Below, piece by piece: positions 8,416-16,483 of a stretch of 35,185 bases of DNA. Made by a program: the position numbers and the translations under genes. Source of the stretch: an uncultured Pseudomonadota bacterium (GTDB lineage: Bacteria > Pseudomonadota > Gammaproteobacteria > CAJXQU01); assembly GCA_913058255.1 (NCBI GenBank), contig CAJXQU010000020.1, forward strand, positions 1 through 35,185, given 5' to 3'. Every line of letters begins with the position of its first letter. Positions within the stretch are counted from its first letter, which is position 1. The notes under the pieces are model-generated. The model was not told the origin of the DNA. It did not search any database and worked only from the letters and a program-made list of their open reading frames with translations.

Positions 8416-9186
8416 ATGTTTAAAATCGCCACTTGGAATGTTAACTCGCTTAAAGTTCGTCACAATCATGTGCTCGACTGGCTAGAAGCTGAAAAGCCCG
8501 ATGTATTGGCTTTGCAGGAAACCAAAACACAGGATCCTAATTTTCCCTTAGAAGCCATTAATGATGCTGGCTACCAAGTCTGTTTCGCGGGTCAAAAAAC
8601 GTTTAATGGCGTTGCTACTTTCACAAAGAAACCTGCTGCAGATGTCATCACCGACTTACCCGGATTGGATGATCCTCAACGTCGTGTGATGGGTTGTCGC
8701 GTAGACGATGTTTTCGTGTTGAACTTATATGTGCCTAACGGCTCAGAAGTCGGTTCTGAAAAGTATGCCTATAAACTAGGTTGGCTCGAAGCCTTACAAA
8801 AATATGTAAACAAACTCATCACGGATGAGAAGCACGTCATTCTGCTTGGCGATTTTAATATTGCACCTGAAGATCGCGATGTTCATGATCCCGAAAAATG
8901 GCAAGATAAAATTCTCGTCAGTGAGCCTGAAAGAAAGGCTTTGCTTGATCTGCAAGATAAAGGCTTAGTCGATGTCTTTCGATTATTTGAGCAAGAAGAA
9001 AAATCGTTCTCTTGGTGGGACTATCGTATGATGGGCTTTCGTCGAAACCATGGCTTACGTATTGATCTGATTCTTGCAAGCCAAGAACTCAGTAAATTAT
9101 GTTCAGCAAGCTATATAGATAAAGAGCCACGTCGCTTAGAGAAGCCTTCTGATCACACTCCTGTTGTTGCGGAATTTGATCTCTAA
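8416..9186 (+). CDS. xthA: Exodeoxyribonuclease III
   Basis: This is the AP endonuclease and 3'-5' exonuclease of base excision repair. The 256 residues match the family length and contain the expected motifs: the metal-binding E in LQETK near residue 35, LNLYVPNGSE, GDFNIAPEDRDVHDP with the catalytic D and N, and the terminal SDHTPVVAEF with the active-site DH. The start MFKIATWNVNSLKVR is standard. The zrgA-like gene begins 16 bases after the stop, so xthA, zrgA and hupE probably share a transcript. Confidence 0.97.
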   Translation: MFKIATWNVNSLKVRHNHVLDWLEAEKPDVLALQETKTQDPNFPLEAINDAGYQVCFAGQKTFNGVATFTKKPAADVITDLPGLDDPQRRVMGCRVDDVFVLNLYVPNGSEVGSEKYAYKLGWLEALQKYVNKLITDEKHVILLGDFNIAPEDRDVHDPEKWQDKILVSEPERKALLDLQDKGLVDVFRLFEQEEKSFSWWDYRMMGFRRNHGLRIDLILASQELSKLCSASYIDKEPRRLEKPSDHTPVVAEFDL

Positions 9187-9202
9187 ATTGTCTCTATCAT
9201 TC

Positions 9203-9739
9203 ATGAAACAAGTATTATTTTTTCTACTCTTATCAAATTCAGTTTTTGCTGCTGAACTCCATGGTCCACATACCCATGGTGAAATGGAATTGCTCGTGCA
9301 GTGGCAAGCACCTAATCTTGAAATCACTCTGGTAGGAAGTGCTCATGATCTGATTGGTTATGAACGTGACCCACGCTCTGCTAAAGAAAAAAAAGCATTA
9401 CGGAAATTCGATCAAAAATATGATCCTTTAGAACTCATAAAAACCAACCCTGAGTCAAAATGTGAATTTATGCAGGGTCGTTCCGTTTCAGATATGTTCT
9501 CAGCCACTTCACATAAACATAGCTTGCTCGACAAAGCCCATGCCCACATTGTAGGTTTAAAAGATCATGTAGATTTTATGCTAAAATTTAAATACGAATG
9601 TCAGTCTGCTCCTGAAATGAATATTAATATTTTCTCACGTACACCTTCAATAAAAAAAATCAATGTTCATAACGACATGATTGATGGCCCTATTGAAATC
9701 GTTCTTACCAGAAAAAATAATCTTTATTTAGTCCAATAA
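9203..9739 (+). CDS. ZrgA-like (DUF2796) periplasmic metal-binding protein
   Basis: This is a 178-residue exported protein of the DUF2796/ZrgA family, known in vibrios as a Zur-controlled zinc-uptake component. A signal peptide (about 1-16, ending VFA) is followed by a histidine-rich start, HGPHTHGEME, and a second cluster, HKHSLLDKAHAH, near the middle, both plausible zinc sites. A longer reading frame starts at 9164, but that extension overlaps xthA and would hide the signal peptide, so I chose the ATG at 9203. The next gene, a HupE-type permease, begins after one base. Metal identity (zinc, nickel or cobalt) is inferred and not shown by the sequence. Confidence 0.82.
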   Translation: MKQVLFFLLLSNSVFAAELHGPHTHGEMELLVQWQAPNLEITLVGSAHDLIGYERDPRSAKEKKALRKFDQKYDPLELIKTNPESKCEFMQGRSVSDMFSATSHKHSLLDKAHAHIVGLKDHVDFMLKFKYECQSAPEMNINIFSRTPSIKKINVHNDMIDGPIEIVLTRKNNLYLVQ

Positions 9740-9740
9740 T

Positions 9741-10319
9741 ATGATCAAATATCTATCGTTCATCTTGCTATGCATATTACCCGAACTCTGCCTCGCTCAT
9801 GAAGTTGAAGGCAATGGTTTTATGGCAGGAATTTATCATCCTGTTTTTGGTCTAGATCATTTACTCGCAATGTTAGCTGTCGGTATTCTCAGTACACAAA
9901 TCGGCGACCGTGCAGTTTGGCTTGTTCCATCGAGTTTTGTTGTCATTATGCTAATCGCTGGTTTTGTCGGCATGGAAGCTTTGGTCGATCTATCAACCAC
10001 ACAAGTCGAAATGGGGATTGTTTTTTCAGTGATCCTACTTGGTTTTGTTATCGCCTTAGATCGAAACATGCCCATAATTATTGCTAGCCTATTTGTCGCT
10101 TTTTTTGCAATTTTTCATGGTTATGCACATGGCGTGGAAGTCCCCGCAAAAGCCAACCCTTACTACTTCGCTTGCGGCTTTGTGATCGGTACAATTATGA
10201 TTCATCTTGCTGGTGTATTGATTGGTCTTATCGCAAACAGGTGGAAAACGTCAGCCGTTGTATTACGTTACTCTGGTGCAGTTATGATGGGGATCGGCTT
10301 ACAAATGTTATTGGCTTAA
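9741..10319 (+). CDS. hupE: HupE/UreJ-family metal permease
   Basis: This 192-residue inner-membrane protein has a cleavable signal sequence (ending CLA-HEVEG) and about six hydrophobic helices. The family signature HPVFGLDHLLAML, with the H-x5-DH metal motif, is near residues 33-45, and a second motif HGYAHGVE lies near residue 130. HupE/UreJ proteins take up nickel or cobalt for hydrogenase, urease or cobalamin. None of those pathways is in the window. The gene follows the ZrgA-like gene by one base, which links a periplasmic metal binder with this permease. The substrate could be zinc; the sequence does not settle it. Confidence 0.88.
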   Translation: MIKYLSFILLCILPELCLAHEVEGNGFMAGIYHPVFGLDHLLAMLAVGILSTQIGDRAVWLVPSSFVVIMLIAGFVGMEALVDLSTTQVEMGIVFSVILLGFVIALDRNMPIIIASLFVAFFAIFHGYAHGVEVPAKANPYYFACGFVIGTIMIHLAGVLIGLIANRWKTSAVVLRYSGAVMMGIGLQMLLA

Positions 10320-10329
10320 TTTCTCGTTA

Positions 10330-10935
10330 TTATCTTAAAAAATCCAATAATTTTTTATCTTCAACCATTGCAGACAATGCCTTAGAGACCAAACCGTTTA
10401 TCGTTCTCTCATTCTTATTCGCGGTGGGTGCCATGAGTACTTCTTCTTCTTTATTAGCAGCATAACGACTGGAAAATTTAGAACCCTCCTTGGTACAAAT
10501 GGCTTTCAATAAAATATTGTTTTTTATGACTTTCGGAAACTTATCGCCGACAGTTTGATAACCTAATGCTTCAATCTCGATAGTTAAATCAATATCACTT
10601 TCTGCTATTGAATCATTGCCTACATTAAAACCGTAACCACTTAACGCACCGTATAACTCTTGCCTGATTGGTTCTTCTGGTCCTCCAGCTATAGTAACTA
10701 ATGCTGTGCTTGAATAAATACCTCCGCGCGTACCAAGCGCTTTAGTTGTCCGCTTATCAACCACTTTTAAATTGATCGTTCGTCCTTGACCAATATTATT
10801 TTTACTGACCGTCACCGATGGATTTAAATTAATCGCTTGCGGACTGATCGCACAAGAAGCCAGAAATAAACACATAAATAAGCTGACTGAAAAACCCATT
10901 AATGAAGAAGATGTAAATCGTTTAATTTGAGTCAT
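10330..10935 (-). CDS. yajG: YajG-like lipoprotein
   Basis: This is a lipoprotein of 201 residues. The N-terminal signal ends in the lipobox LASC, so C28 would be lipidated, and the residue after it (A) does not signal inner-membrane retention. The remainder resembles YajG: INLNPSV, an INLKVVDKRTTKALGTRGG strand region, and IEIEALGYQTVG. The ATG at 10935 is preferred over 10947 because it begins a normal signal peptide. It overlaps the end of the aldolase gene by 14 bases, so translation is probably coupled. Its function in the outer membrane is unknown. Confidence 0.85.
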   Translation of the reverse strand: MTQIKRFTSSSLMGFSVSLFMCLFLASCAISPQAINLNPSVTVSKNNIGQGRTINLKVVDKRTTKALGTRGGIYSSTALVTIAGGPEEPIRQELYGALSGYGFNVGNDSIAESDIDLTIEIEALGYQTVGDKFPKVIKNNILLKAICTKEGSKFSSRYAANKEEEVLMAPTANKNERTINGLVSKALSAMVEDKKLLDFLR

Positions 10936-11560
10936 TCTGTTTTCCATACGTTTTAAATTTTTCTATATTTATGTTCATTTCTTGCTCGGAAAGGATAACC
11001 GGATCTCCGATTTGCAAAGCTAAAACATATTGTTTAGCGAGTTCTTCTACTTGTGAAGCAAGATTTATCGCCGAAGATAAATCATATCCGACAGCCAACA
11101 TCCCATGGTTTGCCATCAAACAAGCTTTTCGATCTTCCATCGCGACAATGATATTATCTGACAGTTGTTGCGTTCCAAACGTTGCATATTCTGCACAGCG
11201 AATCGAATCACCACCTGCTTCTGCGATCATGTAATGAAATGCCTGAATCCCCTTCCGGTGGCAAGCCAACACTGTCGCATACGTTGAATGAGTATGAACG
11301 ATAGCATTGATCGTATTATGATCATTCTGATAAAGATCATGATGAAACCGCCACTCACTCGAAGGTAATAATTGATCCGCAGCAATATCACCTTCGCGAT
11401 TGATGAAAACTATTTTTTCAGTACTTAAATCATCATTGCCCACACCTGTTGGCGTGATCAAAAAACCTTCATCAACTCGAACACTAAGATTTCCCGTTGT
11501 ACCATGACTAACGGCTTGCGAAGCGGCAACGATTGCTTGTCGTTGTTGTTGATACTTCAT
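10922..11560 (-). CDS. Class II aldolase, L-fuculose-1-phosphate aldolase-like
   Basis: This 212-residue protein is a zinc-dependent class II aldolase very like FucA. The zinc ligands and catalytic glutamate are in place: E69 in SSEWRFH, H89 and H91 in HTH, and H152 in NHG. FucA hallmarks ITPTGV, HYMIAEAGG, AEYATFGT and EKFKTYG are also present. FucA cleaves fuculose 1-phosphate to dihydroxyacetone phosphate and lactaldehyde, but no other fucose gene is present. Related enzymes act on 5-deoxyribulose 1-phosphate in salvage pathways, so the substrate stays open. The gene starts directly after the ilvA stop with no gap and overlaps yajG, so it sits inside an amino-acid and lipoprotein operon. 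Confidence 0.9.
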   Translation of the reverse strand: MKYQQQRQAIVAASQAVSHGTTGNLSVRVDEGFLITPTGVGNDDLSTEKIVFINREGDIAADQLLPSSEWRFHHDLYQNDHNTINAIVHTHSTYATVLACHRKGIQAFHYMIAEAGGDSIRCAEYATFGTQQLSDNIIVAMEDRKACLMANHGMLAVGYDLSSAINLASQVEELAKQYVLALQIGDPVILSEQEMNINIEKFKTYGKQNDSN

Positions 11561-13075
11561 CTAGCGTAAAAATAATTCGTAAGCTGGGTTGTTAGTTTCT
11601 TCCCAATAAGGCAGATCAAGCTTTTGTAGCACTTCTCGTAAGTCTTCTTTTTCTGATTCAGGAACCTGAATACCCATCAATACGCGCCCATAAGCTGCAC
11701 CATGATTTCGATAATGAAATAAACTGATATTCCAATGCTTTCCGATCTGGGTTAAAAAATGAAGTAATGCGCCTGGCCGTTCCGGAAACTCGAAACGCAC
11801 CAATATTTCATTATCCACTTTTGAACCACGTCCACCGACCATATAACGAATATGCATTTTTGCCATTTCATTATCGGATAGATCAGTAACCGGATACTTT
11901 TTCTCTTTCAGATTTGCCACTAACGACTCTTTTTCAGTGTTGCCGTCTTTTATGTGAATGCCTGCAAAAATTTGCGCGTCTTGATCATCGGCATAGCGAT
12001 AATTAAACTCTGTGATCGAACGCATGCCAATCGTGTGACAGAACTCTCTAAAGCTACCTGGTTTTTCTGGAATGGTGACAGCCAATAATGCTTCACGTTG
12101 TTCACCTAAAACTGCTAGCTCCGCAACATGGCGAAGTCGATCAAAATTGATATTCGCCCCACTAAAGATTGCGACAAGCTCTTTCTCCTTTAGCTGCTCA
12201 CGTTCGACGTATTGTTTCAAACCAGCCACGGCGAGTGCGCCCGCGGGTTCAGGGATTGATCGGGTATCTTCAAAAATATCTTTAACGGCCGCGCAGATCT
12301 CATTATTGGTGACAAGCAAGACTTCATCGACATATTCTTTTGCGATACGAAAATTTTCTTCACCGATCTGGCGAACAGCCGCACCATCAGCAAAAATACC
12401 GATCTTGTCCAATAGCACCGGTTTACCGGCCGCCATTGCTCGCTCTAACGATGGAGCTTCATCAGACTCGACGCCTATAATCTTCACGTCAGGAGATAAA
12501 TATTTGACGTACGCACAAATGCCCGCGATCAAACCACCGCCGCCAACAGGGACAAAAATAATATCCGGCGTGCTCGGATGTTGTTGTAAAATTTCTTTCC
12601 CCACTGTGCCTTGGCCAGCAATGACCAGAGGATGATCAAAGGGTGGAATATAGACCATGCCTTTTTCTTCGGCCAACTTATGCGCCTGTTCACTGGCATC
12701 GTCGAAGTTATTTCCATGCAACACGATCTCACCACCAAAATGTCGCACTGAATTGATCTTGATCTCAGGCGTTGTCTTTGGCATAACAATAATCGACTTT
12801 ATGCCTAATGTTTTTGCAGACAGTGCCACACCTTGAGCATGGTTACCCGCCGATGCGGTGATCACACCTTTTTGTTTTTCTGCATCGCTCAAAGATGAAA
12901 TAAGATTATGTGCACCACGAATTTTGTACGAAAAAACAGGTTGCAGATCTTCTCTTTTTAACCAAACATTATTGCCAACCTTATCCGTTAAGGATGGCGT
13001 AAAGTCTAGTGGTGTCTCCTTAGCCACGTCGTAAACGCGTGCCTTGAGGATCATCTTCATATATTCTTCGAGCAT
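11561..13075 (-). CDS. ilvA: Biosynthetic threonine ammonia-lyase
   Basis: This PLP enzyme converts threonine to 2-oxobutanoate, the first step of isoleucine synthesis. The 504 residues match the long, feedback-regulated form: a catalytic domain with the Schiff-base lysine K51 in SYKIRGAHN, the SAGNHAQGVA loop and the PLP-phosphate loop GGGGLIAG, then two ACT-like regulatory domains (about 325-504) that bind isoleucine and valine. The start agrees with the EYL..IL.A.VYDVA.ETPL pattern of E. coli IlvA. It heads a minus-strand operon with the aldolase and yajG, and is divergent from rpiA. Confidence 0.97.
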   Translation of the reverse strand: MLEEYMKMILKARVYDVAKETPLDFTPSLTDKVGNNVWLKREDLQPVFSYKIRGAHNLISSLSDAEKQKGVITASAGNHAQGVALSAKTLGIKSIIVMPKTTPEIKINSVRHFGGEIVLHGNNFDDASEQAHKLAEEKGMVYIPPFDHPLVIAGQGTVGKEILQQHPSTPDIIFVPVGGGGLIAGICAYVKYLSPDVKIIGVESDEAPSLERAMAAGKPVLLDKIGIFADGAAVRQIGEENFRIAKEYVDEVLLVTNNEICAAVKDIFEDTRSIPEPAGALAVAGLKQYVEREQLKEKELVAIFSGANINFDRLRHVAELAVLGEQREALLAVTIPEKPGSFREFCHTIGMRSITEFNYRYADDQDAQIFAGIHIKDGNTEKESLVANLKEKKYPVTDLSDNEMAKMHIRYMVGGRGSKVDNEILVRFEFPERPGALLHFLTQIGKHWNISLFHYRNHGAAYGRVLMGIQVPESEKEDLREVLQKLDLPYWEETNNPAYELFLR

Positions 13076-13108
13076 GGCTTCTCTTCTTACTGTTAGCGTA
13101 TTGGATTA

Positions 13109-13125
13109 CAATGATAACATCATTG
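13109..13125. promoter_or_regulatory. Palindrome in the ilvA-rpiA divergent intergenic region
   Basis: CAATGAT and ATCATTG are perfect inverted 7-mers around AAC. An overlapping pair, TAACA-TCAT-TGTTA, lies at 13115-13128. The position, 24 bases before rpiA and 34 bases before ilvA, suits an operator for either gene. The A/T-rich ATGAT pattern is loosely like a Fur box but does not match it well. The regulator is not identified. Confidence 0.4.
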
Positions 13126-13148
13126 TTAAATAGCTCTCAGAGGAAATC

Positions 13149-13802
13149 ATGGATCAAGATGCGAAGAAAAAAGCCGTTGCCCGCGCAGCGATGGATCATG
13201 TTGTTGAAGATGCCTTTGTTGGCGTAGGGACAGGCAGCACTGCAAACTTTTTCATTGAAATGTTAGCTGAGGTAAAAGGCCGCATTGAAGGCGCTGTTGC
13301 TAGCTCTGATGAAACCGAAAAACGTCTTAAAGAACATGGCATTCCTGTCGTTCCACTTAACAGCGTTAATGAGCTGCCTGTCTATGTCGATGGGGCTGAC
13401 GAGTGCACAAAATATCTACACCTTATCAAGGGTGGCGGTGGCGCGCTTACTCGTGAAAAAATTATTGCTGCTGCGGCTGATAAATTTGTCTGTATTATTG
13501 ATGACACAAAAGTGGTTAAAACACTGGGCACATTTCCTCTACCGGTTGAAGTTATCCCGATGGCACGAAGTTACGTCGCACGAGAAATCATCAAAATGGG
13601 TGGTCGCCCAGAATTACGTGAAGGCTTCACCACCGATAACGGTAATGTGATCTTAGACATTCATAATTTATTAGTCCTCAACCCTGTTGAAATCGAAGAG
13701 CGTCTGAATAGCATCGTCGGCGTTGTCACCAACGGTTTGTTTGCAAAACGTCCGGCGGATGTTGTGTTAGTAGCGACTGATGAAGGGATTATTGATTTGT
13801 AA
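13149..13802 (+). CDS. rpiA: Ribose-5-phosphate isomerase A
   Basis: This enzyme interconverts ribose 5-phosphate and ribulose 5-phosphate in the pentose phosphate pathway. The 217 residues match the usual length, and the motifs are intact: [11 protein letters not shown] near residue 25, SSDET, the catalytic DGADE, and [11 protein letters not shown] with the active-site glutamate. A GAGG ribosome binding site lies 5 bases before the ATG (AGAGGAAATC). It is divergent from ilvA and followed by a broken DUF2905 gene. Confidence 0.97.
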   Translation: MDQDAKKKAVARAAMDHVVEDAFVGVGTGSTANFFIEMLAEVKGRIEGAVASSDETEKRLKEHGIPVVPLNSVNELPVYVDGADECTKYLHLIKGGGGALTREKIIAAAADKFVCIIDDTKVVKTLGTFPLPVEVIPMARSYVAREIIKMGGRPELREGFTTDNGNVILDIHNLLVLNPVEIEERLNSIVGVVTNGLFAKRPADVVLVATDEGIIDL

Positions 13803-13826
13803 GTTCAGCCTTATGAGCATACGACT

Positions 13827-14044
13827 ATGAGCCGTGGATTGATCATCACTGGAGTATTACTAATACTTCTGGCTAATACTTCTGGGGCTGCTATGGCCCT
13901 TTAATTACTAAATTAGGTTTAGGAAAGCTATCCGGCGATATTGCTGTAGAAAAGGAAAATATACGTTTTTACTTTCCTTTGAGCAGCTCTATTCTCATTT
14001 CTGTTGTGCTCAGCCTTATCTTCTTCTGGCTCTTTCGTAAATAA
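13827..14044 (+). pseudogene. Frameshifted DUF2905 small membrane protein
   Basis: The intact family is about 65-70 residues and reads roughly [15 protein letters not shown]...LPGDI..E....FYFPL. Here the frame from ATG 13827 gives MSRGLIITGVLLILL and then derails, ending at TAA 13902-13904. The rest of the family, [20 protein letters not shown] onward to WLFRK, is found in another frame from 13901 to 14044. A perfect 13-bp tandem duplication (CTAATACTTCTGG at 13860-13872 and 13873-13885) explains one shift, and one extra C or T in the CCCTTT at 13897-13902 the other. The rest of the sequence is well preserved, so the breakage is probably recent, or these are assembly errors. Confidence 0.85.
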
Positions 14045-14059
14045 ACACTAACAACGCTT

Positions 14060-16219
14060 TTATTCCTCTTCAATCGTAAAACTTTCCGGCGCTTTGCCTT
14101 GTAAATAACATTCCCATATTTCATGGAAAGCCTTTTCTAAATTCAGCACTGTCTGTTGGGGTTTGAATAAAGGCTTGGTCAAGACATGTCGCTGAACTTT
14201 ACGTTTCATAATTCCCAAATATTCAGGATGCGTCGCTAAATAGTATGCACGTTCGATATATTCTTCTTCTGTGCTACAGATCAAGGTTGGAAAATCTAAC
14301 ACGGACAACTTGCTCGCCGTCATCCGGCTCGCCATTGTTTCACCGAATAAACTCAAAACTGGTAATCCAGACCAAAGTGCGTCACTAACAGTTTCACTAC
14401 CGTTGATCGTAAATGTATCAAGAAAGAGATCTGCCGCTTTATATCGAGCGAGTTCCTCTTTTTTTTCCCCTAAAATAGGCGCAAAAATTAGTCGTGAAGG
14501 ATTAAGACCATATTCAAGTGCTTCACCTTGCAAATTCTGACGATATTCATCACCCCAGTCCTGTAACCATAAAACGCTGTCGAGCACACATTCTAAAACC
14601 TTCAGCCAGCTAGTAAAGACAATAGGCTCGATCAGTTCAGGTTTAGCAAAACAACAAAAGACCGCCCCTGTTGAAGGAAGCCCAAGCTGACTTCGCCTCA
14701 TCAACTTCGATGAGCTTGACTGTTGTGACTCATAGACAAAATGCGTATTCGGTAATTTGACTAGTTTTTCGCTCCAAAACCTATCAGACGTGGCAGGTGT
14801 GGTATGACTATCGGTAATGTGATATTGCAGAAAATCTGCTCCGCTACTAAATGACATTCCAGAAAAACCAATTTGCACTGGCGCAACCTGTCGAGCAAGG
14901 ATCTCATACGGGCATTGCTGATCAATACCATCCAAATCAACCAGAATATGAATTCGATCTTGATGAATCAGTTCTGCTACTTCATTTTCGGTACGAGGAT
15001 AAAGCTCAATATATTGATCGCAACCCTTTTTAATTTTTTCATTTACTTCACTATTGTCACTGGGCACCATCGAGTAGCAAAAAATCTCAAATTCAATACG
15101 GTTGTGCATTTCAAAAATACTCGCCGCGTTACATGTTATTGAGTCTTTATTGTATGACTTTGCAAGATAGCCAACTCTTATTCGTTCAGGTTTATTCTCA
15201 ACTTTATAACTAAATTTCTCATTCTGTGCTTCTACATTTTTTGCAATACATTTCGCCAGTTGCAACTGAAGAAGAGGATCAATTCCCGCATAAAAACTTG
15301 CTTTTAACAACAATACATCGGTATCCGACACCCTTGCGACGTTCTCAAGGTAAGCCTGCAAAGTATCTATATATTCTGTTCGACCTCTCCAATCACAAAC
15401 ATTGATACGCGCTTCAGCCAGCGATAAATATAACGATAAAGCATTTGCTCGCATGCTTGTTGGCAGGTTTAAAACCTGTTGTGCCAGTACATGCCCCAGC
15501 CCTGTGGCATCTAAAGATTCAGCAAGTAAAAAACTTTTTTCAGCATCAGCATATCGTTCAAGCCCAGCCTTTGCCATCGCTGATAAAACTATTGAATGGA
15601 CATCCTCAGGCTCAATAAATAATGCTCGTTCCACCGCGATCAACGCATCTTCATAACGATTCAGTGCTATTAAAGCTGATGCTTGTAGTAAGTGAGGGCT
15701 TGCACTCGGTAGAAACTCAGCCAGCTTCACAGCATCCGATAATGCTTCTTCAGCGCGGCCTAACCGATTCAAAACAACCGCCCTATTCTCCAACGCATGC
15801 ACATCTCGTGGTTCTATCGCCAACACATGATTAAGCGAATTTAATGCTTCTGTGAAAAAGGCTCCTTGGAACAATAAGCTCGCATGATTCGTTAGCGATT
15901 TAGTATTATTAGGATCGATTTTTAAGGCCTGTAACGTCACTTCCAACGCCTCATCCGTTCTACCTAAATCCACAAGCATATTAGCTTTTGCATTCTGAGC
16001 GGCAATATTTTCTGAGTCAAAATAAATAGCGCGCTCAAATGCGAGCATCGCTGACTCCGCCTTATTCTGTCGATGGCGACAGACACCCAATGAAAACCAA
16101 CTATCAGAATCCTCAGGATGCTGGACACAACACTTAGAAAAGATATCTTCAGCCTGTTGAAACTGGTGGCCATTCAACAACCGTCTTCCTTTCTCTTTAT
16201 TTTCAAGAGCATCAATCAT
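14060..16219 (-). CDS. TPR and O-GlcNAc transferase-like (GT41/SPINDLY) protein
   Basis: This 719-residue protein has about six tetratricopeptide repeats in its first 250 residues (repeated A..L....P......L...L...G...EAL patterns) and a C-terminal glycosyltransferase-41 region (about 330-700). The GT41 part is recognised from RIRVGYLAKSYNKDS, ILVDLDGIDQQCPYEILA, PVQIGFSGMSFSSGADFLQYHIT, and the terminal sugar-nucleotide region GSETVSDALWSGLPVLSL and ASRMTASKLSVLDFP. Such enzymes add GlcNAc or fucose to Ser/Thr of proteins. The bacterial acceptor is unknown, and no flagellin or adhesin gene lies nearby. The TPRs probably select it. The start codon lies on the minus strand with no neighbour in its direction. 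Confidence 0.87.
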   Translation of the reverse strand: MIDALENKEKGRRLLNGHQFQQAEDIFSKCCVQHPEDSDSWFSLGVCRHRQNKAESAMLAFERAIYFDSENIAAQNAKANMLVDLGRTDEALEVTLQALKIDPNNTKSLTNHASLLFQGAFFTEALNSLNHVLAIEPRDVHALENRAVVLNRLGRAEEALSDAVKLAEFLPSASPHLLQASALIALNRYEDALIAVERALFIEPEDVHSIVLSAMAKAGLERYADAEKSFLLAESLDATGLGHVLAQQVLNLPTSMRANALSLYLSLAEARINVCDWRGRTEYIDTLQAYLENVARVSDTDVLLLKASFYAGIDPLLQLQLAKCIAKNVEAQNEKFSYKVENKPERIRVGYLAKSYNKDSITCNAASIFEMHNRIEFEIFCYSMVPSDNSEVNEKIKKGCDQYIELYPRTENEVAELIHQDRIHILVDLDGIDQQCPYEILARQVAPVQIGFSGMSFSSGADFLQYHITDSHTTPATSDRFWSEKLVKLPNTHFVYESQQSSSSKLMRRSQLGLPSTGAVFCCFAKPELIEPIVFTSWLKVLECVLDSVLWLQDWGDEYRQNLQGEALEYGLNPSRLIFAPILGEKKEELARYKAADLFLDTFTINGSETVSDALWSGLPVLSLFGETMASRMTASKLSVLDFPTLICSTEEEYIERAYYLATHPEYLGIMKRKVQRHVLTKPLFKPQQTVLNLEKAFHEIWECYLQGKAPESFTIEEE

Positions 16220-16483
16220 TAAGCCCTGCCTAATTTAATAAATTCAAGTAGTTAAACAATATTCTTGCAATAAAACTTTAACACATGATAGTATCAAACT
16301 GTAAGGAGTCAGATTTTACATCTGCTTAGCCGTTACCCGCTAACGTTGGTTTCGATCAAAACAGCTGTATAAAGCAATGATAAATTTGTACTAGGATAAA
16401 TCAGTACTCCTTCTGCCTAGAATATATTTGAACTTTCTAATAACTAGGCTTTCTAATCAATAGATATTTAGGAGGGCAATACA
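16220..16483. other. Intergenic region with repeats before a small ORF
   Basis: Between the GT41 gene and the 48-residue ORF I see no other plausible gene. The stretch holds an inverted repeat GTACT-N10-AGTAC (16388-16407), GCCTAG and CTAGGC arms nearby, and a direct repeat CTTTCTAAT at 16433-16441 and 16449-16457. These may be the operator region of the small ORF. A promoter was not pinned down with confidence. Confidence 0.4.

Noticed and set aside
12072-12635. 187-residue open frame antisense to ilvA
   Set aside because: It has Ser/Ala/Thr-rich composition typical of a shadow of a conserved coding region and no family signature.
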